The translations under genes and the position numbers were made by a program. From contig JAPSJW010000002.1 in NCBI GenBank assembly GCA_031177985.1, positions 186,001-250,000 of the forward strand: DNA of 64,000 nt, in the 5' to 3' direction. This document shows positions 46,883-55,714 of the stretch, piece after piece; position 1 is the first letter of the stretch; each line of letters starts with the position of its first letter. Under the pieces are notes generated by a model, which saw only the letters and a program-made list of their open reading frames with translations, searched no databases and was not told the DNA's origin. The DNA is from Microbacteriaceae bacterium (GTDB lineage: Bacteria; Actinomycetota; Actinomycetes; Actinomycetales; Microbacteriaceae).

Positions 46883-46953
46883 TCCGCCTCCAGGATTCGA
46901 ACCTGGTCCTAACAGCTCCAAAGGCTGTCGTGCTGCCGTTACACCAAGGCGGA
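46883..46953 (-). tRNA. tRNA-Gln (anticodon UUG)
   Basis: On the minus strand a 71-nt cloverleaf can be drawn. The acceptor stem is TCCGCCT with AGGCGGA, the anticodon stem ACAGC with GCTGT around the loop CTTTGGA (anticodon TTG), and the T arm CCAGG-TTCGAAT-CCTGG. CCA is not encoded. It is divergent from glmU, close to which tRNA-Gln is commonly found in actinobacteria. Confidence 0.95.
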
Positions 46954-47022
46954 CCGCGCCGAGAGACGCCGCAACAGTCTGCCAGATGAGGTCTCACAGA
47001 CCTGGGCTGGAAGAATGGGCGC

Positions 47023-48459
47023 ATGCCAGCATCCGACCTCGCCATCGTCATCCTCGCCGCAGGGCAGGGCACCCGGATGAGGTCGGCGAAGCCGAAGGTG
47101 CTGCACGAGCTCGCGGGCGTTCCTCTGATCGGGCACGTGCTGGCAACCGCACGCGAGCTCGACGCCGCGCACACGCTGGCGGTGGTGCGACACGACCGGG
47201 ATGCGGTGGCAGCGGCGATCGCCGAGCACGAGCCGAGCGCCGTCATCGTCGACCAGGACGAGCTGCCGGGCACCGGCCGCGCGGTCGAGGTCGCGCTCGA
47301 CGCGCTCCCCGAGAGCTTCGACGGCTGCGTCGTCGTGCTCAGCGCAGACGTTCCCCTGCTCGACGCGGCGACCGTGCAGGCGCTGCTCGACGCGCACCGC
47401 CTCGCGGGCAACGCGCTCACCCTGCTGAGCGCGATCTTCGACGAGCCCACGGGTTTCGGCCGCATCCTGCGGCACGAGGACGGCGGCTTCGCCGGAATCG
47501 TCGAGCAGAAGGACGCTACGGACGAGCAGCGGGCCATCACCGAGATCAACGCGGGCGTCTACGTCTTCGACGCCAGGGCCCTCAAGAGCGTCATCAAGGG
47601 CATCGGCACCGAGAACGCCCAGCACGAGAAGTACCTGACGGATGCCGCCGCCGCGATCAAGGCGACCGGCGCCCCGATCGAGGCGGTGCCGGTGGCCGAT
47701 CACTGGCTGGTGCACGGCATCAACGACCGGGTGCAGCTCTCGCAGGCGGCGCTCGAGCTCAACGCGCGCATCGTGCGCGGCTGGCAGCTGGCGGGCGTCA
47801 CGGTGCACGACCCGGCGAGCACCTGGATCGACCTCAAGGCGAGGCTCGCCGAGGACGTCGAGCTGCTGCCGGGCGCCCGCATCAAAGGCTCGACCGTCAT
47901 CGAGCGCGGGGCGATCATCGGTCCGGACACGACCCTCGTCGACTGCGAGGTCGGCGAGGATGCGGTCGTGAAGCGCGCGGACGCGACGCTCGCCATGATC
48001 GGTCCTCGCGCATCCGTCGGACCCTTCGCCTACCTGCGGCCGAACACGCGCGTGGACGAGGACGGCAAGATCGGCACCTTCGTCGAGACCAAGAACGCGC
48101 ACATCGGCGCGGGCAGCAAGGTGCCGCACCTGAGCTACGTCGGCGACATCGAGATCGGGGTCGGCGCCAACATCGGCGCGGGCACGATCGTCGCGAACTA
48201 CGACGGCGTGAACAAGCACCGCACCGAGGTCGGGTCGCATGTTCGCACCGGGTCGCACAACGTGTTCGTGGCCCCGGTTAGGATTGGCGACGGAGCCTAT
48301 ACGGGAGCCGGCACGGTGGTCCGCAAGGACGTTCCCGCCGGTGCGCTGGCGATCAACGTGGCTCCGCAACGCAACATGAGCGGCTGGGTCGAAGCCAACC
48401 GCCCGGGCACCGCGGCAGCCGCTGCGGCCGCCGCGGCCGGGGAGCCCGAGGGTCAGTAG
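47023..48459 (+). CDS. glmU: Bifunctional UDP-GlcNAc pyrophosphorylase/glucosamine-1-phosphate acetyltransferase
   Basis: This 478-aa enzyme makes UDP-GlcNAc for peptidoglycan. The N-terminal uridyltransferase has LAAGQGTRMRSAKPKVL (residues 11-27). The C-terminal left-handed beta-helix acyltransferase shows hexapeptide repeats and the active-site segment RPNTRVDEDGKIGTFVETKN plus ANYDGVNKHRT. The last 20 residues are an Ala-rich tail. AAGAAT (47011-47016) lies 6 nt before the ATG, consistent with leaderless expression. It is followed 28 bp later by prs. Confidence 0.97.
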   Translation: MPASDLAIVILAAGQGTRMRSAKPKVLHELAGVPLIGHVLATARELDAAHTLAVVRHDRDAVAAAIAEHEPSAVIVDQDELPGTGRAVEVALDALPESFDGCVVVLSADVPLLDAATVQALLDAHRLAGNALTLLSAIFDEPTGFGRILRHEDGGFAGIVEQKDATDEQRAITEINAGVYVFDARALKSVIKGIGTENAQHEKYLTDAAAAIKATGAPIEAVPVADHWLVHGINDRVQLSQAALELNARIVRGWQLAGVTVHDPASTWIDLKARLAEDVELLPGARIKGSTVIERGAIIGPDTTLVDCEVGEDAVVKRADATLAMIGPRASVGPFAYLRPNTRVDEDGKIGTFVETKNAHIGAGSKVPHLSYVGDIEIGVGANIGAGTIVANYDGVNKHRTEVGSHVRTGSHNVFVAPVRIGDGAYTGAGTVVRKDVPAGALAINVAPQRNMSGWVEANRPGTAAAAAAAAAGEPEGQ

Positions 48460-48487
48460 ACGCCGGCGACGGCAGGAAGCGAGTCCG

Positions 48488-49465
48488 ATGTCGGGCATCA
48501 AGATCACCGGACAGAAGCGGCTGGTGCTCGTCTCCGGCAGGGCGCATCCGCAGCTCGCTCTCGACATCGCCGAGGAGCTCGGCTCCGAGCTCGTCGAGAC
48601 GGACGCCCGAACCTTCGCCAACGGTGAGATCTACGCCCGCTACAACGAGAGCGTGCGCGGATGCGACGCGTTCGTGCTGCAATCCCACACGAGCCCCATC
48701 AACGAGTGGCTCATGGAGCAGCTCATCATGGTCGACGCTCTCAAGCGCGCCTCGGCCAAGCGCATCACCGTCGTGTCGCCGTTCTACCCCTACGCCCGTC
48801 AGGACAAGAAGGGTCGCGGCCGCGAGCCGATCTCGGCCCGCCTGGTCGCCGACCTCTACAAGGCAGCCGGCGCCGACCGCATCATGAGCGTCGATCTGCA
48901 CGCCGCGCAGATCCAGGGCTTCTTCGACGGACCCGTCGACCACCTGTTCGCGATGCCCGTGCTGCTCGAGCACTTCCGGGCGAAGCTCGACCCGTCGACC
49001 CTCACGGTCGTCAGCCCCGACATGGGCCGGGTGCGCGTCGCCGACATCTGGAGCGACAAGCTCGGCGTGCCGCTCGCCATCATCCACAAGCGCCGCGACC
49101 CGATGGTGCACAACCAGGTGACCGTGCACGAGATCGTCGGCGAGGTCGAGGGCCGGGTGTGTCTGCTCGTCGACGACCTGATCGACACCGGACGCACCAT
49201 CGCCAAGGCGGCAGAGGCACTCAAGAAGAACGGCGCCATCGGCGTCGTCGTCGCGGCGACCCACGCGGTCTTCTCCGACCCGGCGCCTCAGCTGCTCAAC
49301 AGCGAGTACATCGACTCCGTGGTCGTCACCGACACGCTGCCGATCCCTGAGGAGAAGCGGTTCCCGCAGCTCGAGGTGCTGTCGATCGCGCCGCTCATCG
49401 CCCGCGCGATCCACGAGGTGTTCGACGACGGGTCGGTCACCTCGATGTTCGACGGAGCTGCCTGA
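48488..49465 (+). CDS. prs: Ribose-phosphate pyrophosphokinase
   Basis: This 325-aa PRPP synthase makes PRPP for nucleotides, His, Trp and NAD. It contains the ATP/Mg region DLHAAQIQGFFDGPVDHL, the flexible-loop segment KRRDP and the PRPP-binding loop CLLVDDLIDTGRTI. It forms the usual actinobacterial pair with glmU. The N-terminal GQKRLVLVSGRAHPQLA is typical. Confidence 0.98.
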   Translation: MSGIKITGQKRLVLVSGRAHPQLALDIAEELGSELVETDARTFANGEIYARYNESVRGCDAFVLQSHTSPINEWLMEQLIMVDALKRASAKRITVVSPFYPYARQDKKGRGREPISARLVADLYKAAGADRIMSVDLHAAQIQGFFDGPVDHLFAMPVLLEHFRAKLDPSTLTVVSPDMGRVRVADIWSDKLGVPLAIIHKRRDPMVHNQVTVHEIVGEVEGRVCLLVDDLIDTGRTIAKAAEALKKNGAIGVVVAATHAVFSDPAPQLLNSEYIDSVVVTDTLPIPEEKRFPQLEVLSIAPLIARAIHEVFDDGSVTSMFDGAA

Positions 49466-49480
49466 CCCGAACCGCCTGGG

Positions 49481-50131
49481 TCAGCGCAGCAGCGCCGCGA
49501 CCGCCTCGGCGGCGGGAGTGTCGCCATCCGTCAGCTCGACGATCTGGCGGCTGAGCCGCGGCTCCTCGATCGCGGCAGCGAGGAACGCGGCCACGTTCTC
49601 GCGGTGCACGTCGCCGTACTCGAGCGCCGGCCCCGCGGCGACCGTGCCGGAGCCCGGACCGTCGAACAGCGTTCCGGGGCGCACGATGACCCAGTCGAGG
49701 TCGGTGCGCGTGAGGTACACGTCCGCGGTCTTCTTCACCCGCATGTAGTGCTCGAAGCGCTCGTTCGGCTCGCGGCCGCGACCCGCATCCGGGAAGACCG
49801 AGACCAGCAGAAAGCGACTGATGCCGACGGCGGCAGCAGCGTCCGCCGCCTTCTCGAGGCCCTTGCCGTCGATCGCGGTCGTCTTGTCGAGGCCCGTGCC
49901 GTGGGCCCCGGCCGAGAACACGACCGCGTCTGCGCCGCGCATCCGTTCGGCGAGCTGCTCGACCGTGTCGGCGATGAGGTCGCCGGCGACCGGCTGCGCC
50001 CCGGTCTCACGGATGCGGTCGGCCTGCTCGGGGGAGCGGTGCATGCCGCTGACGGTGTGCCCGTTCGCGACGAGGAGGCGGGAGAGCGGGGTGCCGACGC
50101 CGCCTGCGGCGCCGATCTGGAAGACGTGCAT
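49481..50131 (-). CDS. NAD(P)H-binding atypical short-chain dehydrogenase (YwnB/YhfK-like)
   Basis: This 216-aa Rossmann-fold protein has the N-terminal FQIGAAGGVGTPLSRLLVANGH nucleotide-binding segment, VFSAGAHG, and the WVIVRPGTLFDGPG motif of NAD(P)-binding_10 proteins. It has no complete SDR catalytic triad, so it may be a redox-sensing or flavin-reductase-like protein. Its start overlaps the stop of the small membrane protein gene by one base, so the two form an operon. Confidence 0.88.
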   Translation of the reverse strand: MHVFQIGAAGGVGTPLSRLLVANGHTVSGMHRSPEQADRIRETGAQPVAGDLIADTVEQLAERMRGADAVVFSAGAHGTGLDKTTAIDGKGLEKAADAAAAVGISRFLLVSVFPDAGRGREPNERFEHYMRVKKTADVYLTRTDLDWVIVRPGTLFDGPGSGTVAAGPALEYGDVHRENVAAFLAAAIEEPRLSRQIVELTDGDTPAAEAVAALLR

Positions 50132-50496
50132 CAGGTGTCCTGTCGGGGTTCGATCCGCACGGGCTGGCCCGGGATGGGGCCGAGCGCGGCGATGAGGCGG
50201 TCCTCCTCGCCGAACGAGCTCGCGTAGCAGTTCCAGCCCATGCCCTCGGGGCCGAAGAGCTCGAAGCGCGCGTACGAGCCGGTCGCGTTGTCCACATAGG
50301 CCTGCGCGTAGACGCTGCAGGTCTGCTGCGCCGTCGAGTTGGCGGTGCCTGCCGTGATGAGGATCGTCGGCAGCACGAGCCCTATCAGGCCGAGCACCAC
50401 GACGACCCGCATGACCCGCACGAGGTGCGGGCTGCGGAGGGGCCGGCCGTCGCCGGGTTCGTAGCCGCGGAGCTCCGGCTCGTCGTCCTCGTGCAT
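50131..50496 (-). CDS. Small membrane-anchored protein of unknown function
   Basis: This is a 121-aa protein with an acidic N-terminal cytoplasmic part (HEDDEPELRGYEPGDG), one transmembrane helix (VVVVLGLIGLVLPTILITAG), and an extracytoplasmic domain of about 65 residues with two cysteines (QQTCSVY, WNCYASS). No family is recognised. Its 3' end overlaps the start of the downstream NAD(P)H-binding protein gene (TGATG-like overlap). Confidence 0.75.
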   Translation of the reverse strand: MHEDDEPELRGYEPGDGRPLRSPHLVRVMRVVVVLGLIGLVLPTILITAGTANSTAQQTCSVYAQAYVDNATGSYARFELFGPEGMGWNCYASSFGEEDRLIAALGPIPGQPVRIEPRQDT

Positions 50497-50546
50497 CCCG
50501 TCCAGTGTGTCACGCGCTGTTCACCGGCCGCCGTTAAGGTCATCGG

Positions 50547-51770
50547 ATGCCCGCCCTGCAGCGCCGACTCGGCACGACCCACGCCGTGTTCGTCGGCCTC
50601 GCCGCGATGATCGGTGCCGGCGTCTTCTTCGTCTGGTCGCCCGCGGCGGAGGTGGCGGGGCCCCTGCTGCTCGTGTCGCTGCTGATCGCGGCCATCGTCG
50701 CGACGCTCAACGCCCTGAGCTCGGCGCAGCTGGCGATGGCCTACCCGGTCTCGGGCGGCGCCTACGCCTTCGGGCGCGCGACCATCGGACCGGGCACCGG
50801 CTTCGCCGCGGGGTGGCTCTTCCTGCTGGGCAAGACGTCGTCCGCCGCGGCCATCGCGACGATCGCCGGCGCCTACCTCTGGCCCGGTGTCGACAAGCCG
50901 CTCGCCGTCGCCGTCGTGGCGGCTCTCGCGCTCGTCAACGTCTCGGGGATCCGCAGCACCGCGGCCGTGTCGGCGGCGATCGTGTCGATCGTGCTCGCCG
51001 CGATCGCCGTCGTGCTCGTGCTCGCGCTCGTGTCGCCGCCAGCGGCGCCCGCATCCGTCTCGACGCTCTCGACGACGCCGTACGGTGTGCTGCAGGGAGC
51101 CGGACTGCTGTTCTTCGCGTTCGCGGGCTACGCGCGCATGGCGACCCTCAGCGAGGAGGTGCGGGAGCCGCGCCGCACCCTGCCCCGCGCGATCGTCGTC
51201 GCCCTCGCGATCACCCTCACCGTCTACGCGACGGTCGGCGCGGTGTGCCTCACGCTGCTCGGACCCGACCTGCTCGCCACGACCGAGTCGCCCCTCGCCG
51301 AGCTCGTCGGCGGCGGCGCGGATGCGGTGCTGCGCCTCGTCGCGGGCCTCGCCTGCCTCGGCTCGCTGCTGGGGGTGCTCGCGGGCCTCAGCCGCACCTC
51401 GCTCGCGATGGCGCGGGAGCGGGACCTGCCCGGCGCGCTCAGCCGGGTGTCGGAGCGGACGAGCAGCCCGGTCGTCGCGGAGGTGACCGTGGCAGTGCTC
51501 GCGATGCTCGGCATCCTGCTGCTCGACGCGACAGCGCTCGTCGCCTTCTCGAGCGCCTGCGTGCTCGGCTACTACGCGATCGCCAACGCATCGGCGGTGC
51601 GGCAGACCGAGGGGCGGTGGCTGCCGCGCTGGCTCTCGGCCCTCGGGTTCGCGGGGTGCCTGGTGCTCGCCGTGACGCTGCCGTGGCCGGCGATCGTCGG
51701 TGCGGTCGTGGCGCTCGGGATCGGGCTCGGCGGGCGAACGATTCTGAGACGCATTCCCGCAAAGGGCTGA
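50547..51770 (+). CDS. APC family amino acid permease
   Basis: This is a 407-aa transporter of the amino acid-polyamine-organocation family. The N-terminus has the substrate-loop pattern AMIGAGVFFVWSPAAEVAGP in helix 1, and helix 6 carries FFAFAGYARMATLSEEVREPRR. About 11-12 helices are expected. The substrate is unknown. TAAGGT (50535-50540) ends 6 nt before the ATG. The stop is 31 bp before the first of three small membrane protein genes. Confidence 0.92.
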   Translation: MPALQRRLGTTHAVFVGLAAMIGAGVFFVWSPAAEVAGPLLLVSLLIAAIVATLNALSSAQLAMAYPVSGGAYAFGRATIGPGTGFAAGWLFLLGKTSSAAAIATIAGAYLWPGVDKPLAVAVVAALALVNVSGIRSTAAVSAAIVSIVLAAIAVVLVLALVSPPAAPASVSTLSTTPYGVLQGAGLLFFAFAGYARMATLSEEVREPRRTLPRAIVVALAITLTVYATVGAVCLTLLGPDLLATTESPLAELVGGGADAVLRLVAGLACLGSLLGVLAGLSRTSLAMARERDLPGALSRVSERTSSPVVAEVTVAVLAMLGILLLDATALVAFSSACVLGYYAIANASAVRQTEGRWLPRWLSALGFAGCLVLAVTLPWPAIVGAVVALGIGLGGRTILRRIPAKG

Positions 51771-51801
51771 GCGCGACTCGCATCAGCGGCATGATGTGAG
51801 C

Positions 51802-52326
51802 ATGACGCTGCAGCGGACGTGGATGCGGGCGGTCACCGTCGCGGCCGCGGTCGCTGCGATCTCGCTGCTCATCTCCGCCTTCGGACCGGGCCCAGGGGGC
51901 TTCGGCCCGACCCCCGCGCTCCTTCAGGCGCTGATGTTCGGGTGCTGGGGCGGCGCCGCGACCGTCTGGTACTTCAGCGCGTATGGCACCGCCGTTCTCC
52001 GGCCGTACAGCGACGCGGATCTCGACGCGCGCACCGAGTTCCGTCGCACCGTGCTCGGCGGAGCGGCTGTTCCCGCCGAACGCCTGGCGGAAATGACCGA
52101 CCTCGCCGAGGCCTACGTATTCGAGCGCACGTCGGAGCTCCCCGGTGCCGTCTTCCTGAGCGGCGGCGTGCTCCTCGGCCTGGCCATCCTCCCCCTCGAC
52201 CGCGGAGAAGCCGACCCGTGGCGGATCGCCCTCGTCGCGTTTCTCGCCGTCGTCGTCGTGGTGGGGCTGGTGGTGCGCCAGCGACGACTGCGCCTGGTCC
52301 GGCGCTTCCTGGCCGCGGCGAGGTGA
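51802..52326 (+). CDS. Small membrane protein 1 of a tandem trio
   Basis: This is a 174-aa protein with two N-terminal helices (AVTVAAAVAAISLLISAF; LLQALMFGCWGGAATVWYF), a soluble middle part (DARTEFRRTVLGGAAVPAERLAEMTDLAEAY) and two C-terminal helices with a basic end (RQRRLRLVRRFL). The layout of helix pair, central FRR-V-L segment, helix pair and basic tail is shared with the next two genes. No family is recognised. ATG 51802 is preceded by CATGAT 6 nt upstream; a GTG at 51796 is an alternative start. Confidence 0.75.
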   Translation: MTLQRTWMRAVTVAAAVAAISLLISAFGPGPGGFGPTPALLQALMFGCWGGAATVWYFSAYGTAVLRPYSDADLDARTEFRRTVLGGAAVPAERLAEMTDLAEAYVFERTSELPGAVFLSGGVLLGLAILPLDRGEADPWRIALVAFLAVVVVVGLVVRQRRLRLVRRFLAAAR

Positions 52327-52328
52327 CC

Positions 52329-52886
52329 ATGGTCCCGTCGTACGAGCAGGCGCACCGCGCGCTGTTGCGCCGATGCTGGACGGCGTTCGTCGTCGTGGCC
52401 GGCATCCCGATCATCGGGCTGCAGCTCCTCATCATGTTCGGAGACCCGGGGCCGATCGTCCTCTCGGCCGCCGTCGCGCTCTCGATCGCCGGGGGAGGGT
52501 TGGCGGCGAGCGTCGCAGGACGTACGACTCCCCGGCCGCCCGCGGTCGCCACCGACGTGCCCGAGTCGTCGCGCGAGCGCTTCCGCCGCGGCGTGCTCGA
52601 TCGGCGGGAGGACCCCGATCCTTCGTTGCGCGACGACTACGTGCGGCTCGCGACCGACCACCTCGCCCAGACGCCGTTCTTCAGCATCCCCTCGACGTTC
52701 AACGCCATCGGGACACTCGCTCTGATCGGCGCCCTCGGTCTCGCGAGTCAGGCCTGGCTGCTCTGGATCCTCGCCGGGCTCGGCGTCATCGCGGCCGTCG
52801 GAGTCCCCATCGCCGCGAGGGCGTACCTGCGCAACCGCCGCCGCGCGCTCGAGTACCTGCGCGACGCCGGGGAGGGCGGCGGATGA
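52329..52886 (+). CDS. Small membrane protein 2 of a tandem trio
   Basis: This is a 185-aa protein with two N-terminal helices, the middle segment RERFRRGVLDRREDPDPSLRDDYVRLATDHL, then a helix pair and a basic RNRRRALEYLRDAG tail. GAGG lies 6 nt before ATG 52329. A GTG at 52323 overlapping the previous stop is a second possible start. The segment DDYVRLATDHLAQTPFFSIPSTF aligns with DEYRALAADFLVQRPWSTVPQTF in the next gene, showing clear paralogy. Function unknown. Confidence 0.75.
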   Translation: MVPSYEQAHRALLRRCWTAFVVVAGIPIIGLQLLIMFGDPGPIVLSAAVALSIAGGGLAASVAGRTTPRPPAVATDVPESSRERFRRGVLDRREDPDPSLRDDYVRLATDHLAQTPFFSIPSTFNAIGTLALIGALGLASQAWLLWILAGLGVIAAVGVPIAARAYLRNRRRALEYLRDAGEGGG

Positions 52887-53470
52887 GCGACGACCTGACG
52901 CCGGAGCGCATCCGGCGGATGCTGATCAAGCGATGCGGAACGGCGTTCGGCGTCACCGCGGGGGTCGTGCTGCTGATCGGTCTGCCGCTGGCGATCATGG
53001 GCGGACCACGCGCCGTTGCGCTGCTGATGGTCCTGTCCGTCGCGATGATGTCGGGCGGCCTCGCCGCCGCCGCGGCGGGCTGGTCGGCGCCGCACCGTCC
53101 GCGCGCGCTGGCCTGGGCGACCGACACCTACACCGGGCGGGCCTTCCACCGGGAGGTCCTGGACCGCCGGGCGCCGATCGCGCCCGAGAAGCGCGACGAA
53201 TACCGGGCGCTGGCCGCCGACTTCCTCGTCCAGCGGCCGTGGTCGACGGTTCCGCAGACCTTCACGACGGCAGGCATCTGGACCGGCATTCTCCTGCACA
53301 TCCCCGCGAGAGGCGACTGGGACCCGCTCTCCCTCGTCCTCACGGCCCTGGCGACCGTCTTCGTCGTGGTGGCCCTGCCGATCGTCCTCGCAATCGGTCG
53401 GCGTCGAGTGCGCCGGGCGCGGGAGTTCCTCGACAGCACCGCGGACGCGCCGGAGGTATCCGCTCCCTGA
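52883..53470 (+). CDS. Small membrane protein 3 of a tandem trio
   Basis: This is a 195-aa protein, start overlapping the previous stop (ATGA). It has two N-terminal helices (TAFGVTAGVVLLIGLPLAIM; AVALLMVLSVAMMSGGLAAA), the middle FHREVLDRRAPIAPEKRDEY segment and two C-terminal helices with the basic RRRVRRAREFLDS tail. It is the closest relative of protein 2. The three may form one membrane complex. A strong terminator follows at 53583-53617. Confidence 0.75.
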   Translation: MSDDLTPERIRRMLIKRCGTAFGVTAGVVLLIGLPLAIMGGPRAVALLMVLSVAMMSGGLAAAAAGWSAPHRPRALAWATDTYTGRAFHREVLDRRAPIAPEKRDEYRALAADFLVQRPWSTVPQTFTTAGIWTGILLHIPARGDWDPLSLVLTALATVFVVVALPIVLAIGRRRVRRAREFLDSTADAPEVSAP

Positions 53471-53582
53471 CACGCCGCCCGCGGCATCCGTCGTCGGCGT
53501 GGCGCGGCCGCGACTACCTCCGTTCCGCCCGCGGAACCGCGAGGGCTACGGCGCCGGCCCCGAAGCCGCAGCGAAACAGCAG

Positions 53583-53617
53583 AAACCGCACCAAAGCCGA
53601 AGCCTTGGTGCGGTTTT
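53583..53617. terminator. Bidirectional intrinsic terminator
   Basis: AAACCGCACCAA (53583-53594) pairs with TTGGTGCGGTTT (53605-53616), followed by T and preceded by A-rich sequence on the other strand. It can serve both the membrane-protein operon (plus) and gnd (minus), whose stop is 15 bp away. Confidence 0.9.
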
Positions 53618-53631
53618 CGCTACTCGGTGGG

Positions 53632-55077
53632 TCAGTGTGCGTCGACCGCGCTGACCTCGGTGCGGTCGCCGCTCCAGAGGGTGTGGAAGGTGCCCTCCTT
53701 GTCGACGCGCTTGTAGGTGTGCGCTCCGAAGAAGTCGCGCTGCCCCTGCACGAGGGCGGCCGGCAGGCGGTCGGCGCGCAGGCCGTCGTAGTAGGAGAGC
53801 GACGACGAGAACGCGGGCGCCGGGATGCCGGCTCGCGCGGCATCCGCCACGACGTTGCGCCAGGCGGTCTGCGCGCGCTCCATGATCTCGACGAAGAACG
53901 GCGCGGTGACGAGGGCCACCAGGTCGGGGTTCTCGGCGTACGCCTCGGTGATGCGGTTGAGGAACCGGGCGCGGATGATGCAGCCGCCGCGCCAGATCTT
54001 CGCGATCTCGCCCTTCTGGATGTCCCAGCCGTACTGCTCCGCTCCGGCGACGATCGCGTCGAAGCCCTGCGAGTAGGCGATCACCTTGGAGGCGTAGAGC
54101 GCGAGGCGCACGCCCTCGATGAAGGCGTCGGGGTCACCGGGGTTCCAGCCCTCGCTGTCCGGGCCGGGCAGAGCGGATGCGGCGGCGCGCTGGGCGGGCT
54201 TCGACGACAGCGAGCGGGCGAACACGGCCTCGGCGATGCCCGACACGGGGATGCCCAGGTCGAGCGCGGTCTGCACCGTCCAGACGCCGGTTCCCTTCGA
54301 GCCCGCCTGGTCGAGGATGACGTCGACGAGCGGCTTGCCGGTGTCGGCATCCGTCTGGCGCAGCACCTCGGCGGTGATCTCGATCAGATAGCTCTCGAGC
54401 TCGCCCTTGTTCCACTCGGCGAAGATCTCCGCGATCTCGGCCGGCGTCTTGCCGGTGCCGCGGCGGATGAGGTCGTAGGCCTCGGCGATGAGCTGCATGT
54501 CGGCGTACTCGATGCCGTTGTGGATCATCTTCACGAAGTGGCCGGCGCCGTCGGTGCCGACGTGCGTGACGCAGGGCTCGCCCTCGGCGACGGCTGCGAT
54601 CGACTTGAGAATCGGGCCGAGGGTCTCCCAGGCCTCCGCCGAGCCGCCGGGCATGATCGAGGGGCCGTTGAGGGCACCCTCCTCGCCGCCCGAGATGCCG
54701 GCGCCGACGAAGTTGATGCCGGTCTCGCGCACCGCCTTCTCGCGACGGATGGTGTCGGTGAAGAGGGCGTTGCCGCCGTCGACGATGATGTCGCCCGGCT
54801 CGAACACCTTCGTGAGCTCGTCGATGACGGCGTCGGTGCCGCGACCGGCCTGCACCATGATGAGCGCCGTGCGCGGCTTCGAGAGGGTCGCCGCGAACTC
54901 CTCGTACGACTTCGTGGCGATGAAGCCCGCCTCGGGGTGCTCGCTGACGAGCGCATCCGTCTTCTCGGGGGAGCGGTTGTAGACCGCCACCGTGTTGCCC
55001 TCACGACTCGCCAGATTGCGGGCCAGATTGCTGCCCATGACCGCGAGGCCGACCACCCCGATGTTCGCCTGTGCCAA
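53632..55077 (-). CDS. gnd: 6-phosphogluconate dehydrogenase, decarboxylating
   Basis: This 481-aa enzyme of the oxidative pentose phosphate pathway converts 6-phosphogluconate to ribulose 5-phosphate with NADP reduction. It has GLAVMGSNLARNLASREGNTV, the NRS motif (YNRSPEKTD) of the NADP pocket, VGAGISGGEEGA, and HFVKMIHNGIEYADMQ with the catalytic Lys. The C-terminus has GAHTYKRVDKEGTFHTLW. The length fits the long, dimeric bacterial form. It is divergent from gluconokinase, a logical metabolic partner. Confidence 0.98.
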   Translation of the reverse strand: MAQANIGVVGLAVMGSNLARNLASREGNTVAVYNRSPEKTDALVSEHPEAGFIATKSYEEFAATLSKPRTALIMVQAGRGTDAVIDELTKVFEPGDIIVDGGNALFTDTIRREKAVRETGINFVGAGISGGEEGALNGPSIMPGGSAEAWETLGPILKSIAAVAEGEPCVTHVGTDGAGHFVKMIHNGIEYADMQLIAEAYDLIRRGTGKTPAEIAEIFAEWNKGELESYLIEITAEVLRQTDADTGKPLVDVILDQAGSKGTGVWTVQTALDLGIPVSGIAEAVFARSLSSKPAQRAAASALPGPDSEGWNPGDPDAFIEGVRLALYASKVIAYSQGFDAIVAGAEQYGWDIQKGEIAKIWRGGCIIRARFLNRITEAYAENPDLVALVTAPFFVEIMERAQTAWRNVVADAARAGIPAPAFSSSLSYYDGLRADRLPAALVQGQRDFFGAHTYKRVDKEGTFHTLWSGDRTEVSAVDAH

Positions 55078-55168
55078 CGCTTGCTCTCCTTGATCGCTCG
55101 ACTGCGGGAACCTCCATCAGGCTAGTGGGCGGCGAGGTCGGTGGAGCCTGGGAAGGTAGCGTGGAGTC

Positions 55169-55714
55169 ATGCCGGTCGCAGCGCATCCGCACATCGTCGT
55201 GATGGGCGTCAGCGGATGCGGCAAGTCGACGGTCGGAGAACTGCTCGCGGCGCGCCTCGAGCTGCCGTTCCTCGACGCGGACTCGCTGCACCCGATCACC
55301 AACGTCGACAAGATGGCGAAAGGCGTGCCCCTCACTGACGAGGACCGCCGCCCGTGGCTCGAGGAGATCGGCCGCAGGATGGCGCAGGCAGACGGCGGCC
55401 TGGTGGTCGCCTGCTCCGCGCTGCGACGCTCCTACCGCGAGCTCATCCTGAGTCAATGCCCGACCGCGTTCTTCGTGCACCTCGACGGGTCGCGTGAGCT
55501 GCTGCTGCAGCGCCTGTCCGAGCGCGAGGGGCACTTCATGCCCGCGTCGCTGCTCGACTCGCAGCTGGCGACCCTCGAGCCGCTCGCGGACGACGAGCCG
55601 GGAACGGTGTTGTCGCTCGACGCGCCGGGAGCGACACCCGAGACGCTGGCCGGCGAAGCCGAGTCGGCACTGGCCGACGAAGCCGCACCAGCAGAGGAAG
55701 GAAGAGACGGATGA
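55169..55714 (+). CDS. gntK: Gluconokinase
   Basis: This 181-aa P-loop kinase phosphorylates gluconate to 6-phosphogluconate. Walker A is GVSGCGKST at 13-21; DADSLHPITNVDKMAKGVPLTDEDRRPWL is the family segment, with ACSALRRSYRE following. TAGCGT at 55157-55162 ends 6 nt before the ATG. It is divergent from gnd, so gluconate can enter the pentose phosphate pathway directly. Its stop overlaps the next gene start (ATGA). Confidence 0.96.
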   Translation: MPVAAHPHIVVMGVSGCGKSTVGELLAARLELPFLDADSLHPITNVDKMAKGVPLTDEDRRPWLEEIGRRMAQADGGLVVACSALRRSYRELILSQCPTAFFVHLDGSRELLLQRLSEREGHFMPASLLDSQLATLEPLADDEPGTVLSLDAPGATPETLAGEAESALADEAAPAEEGRDG

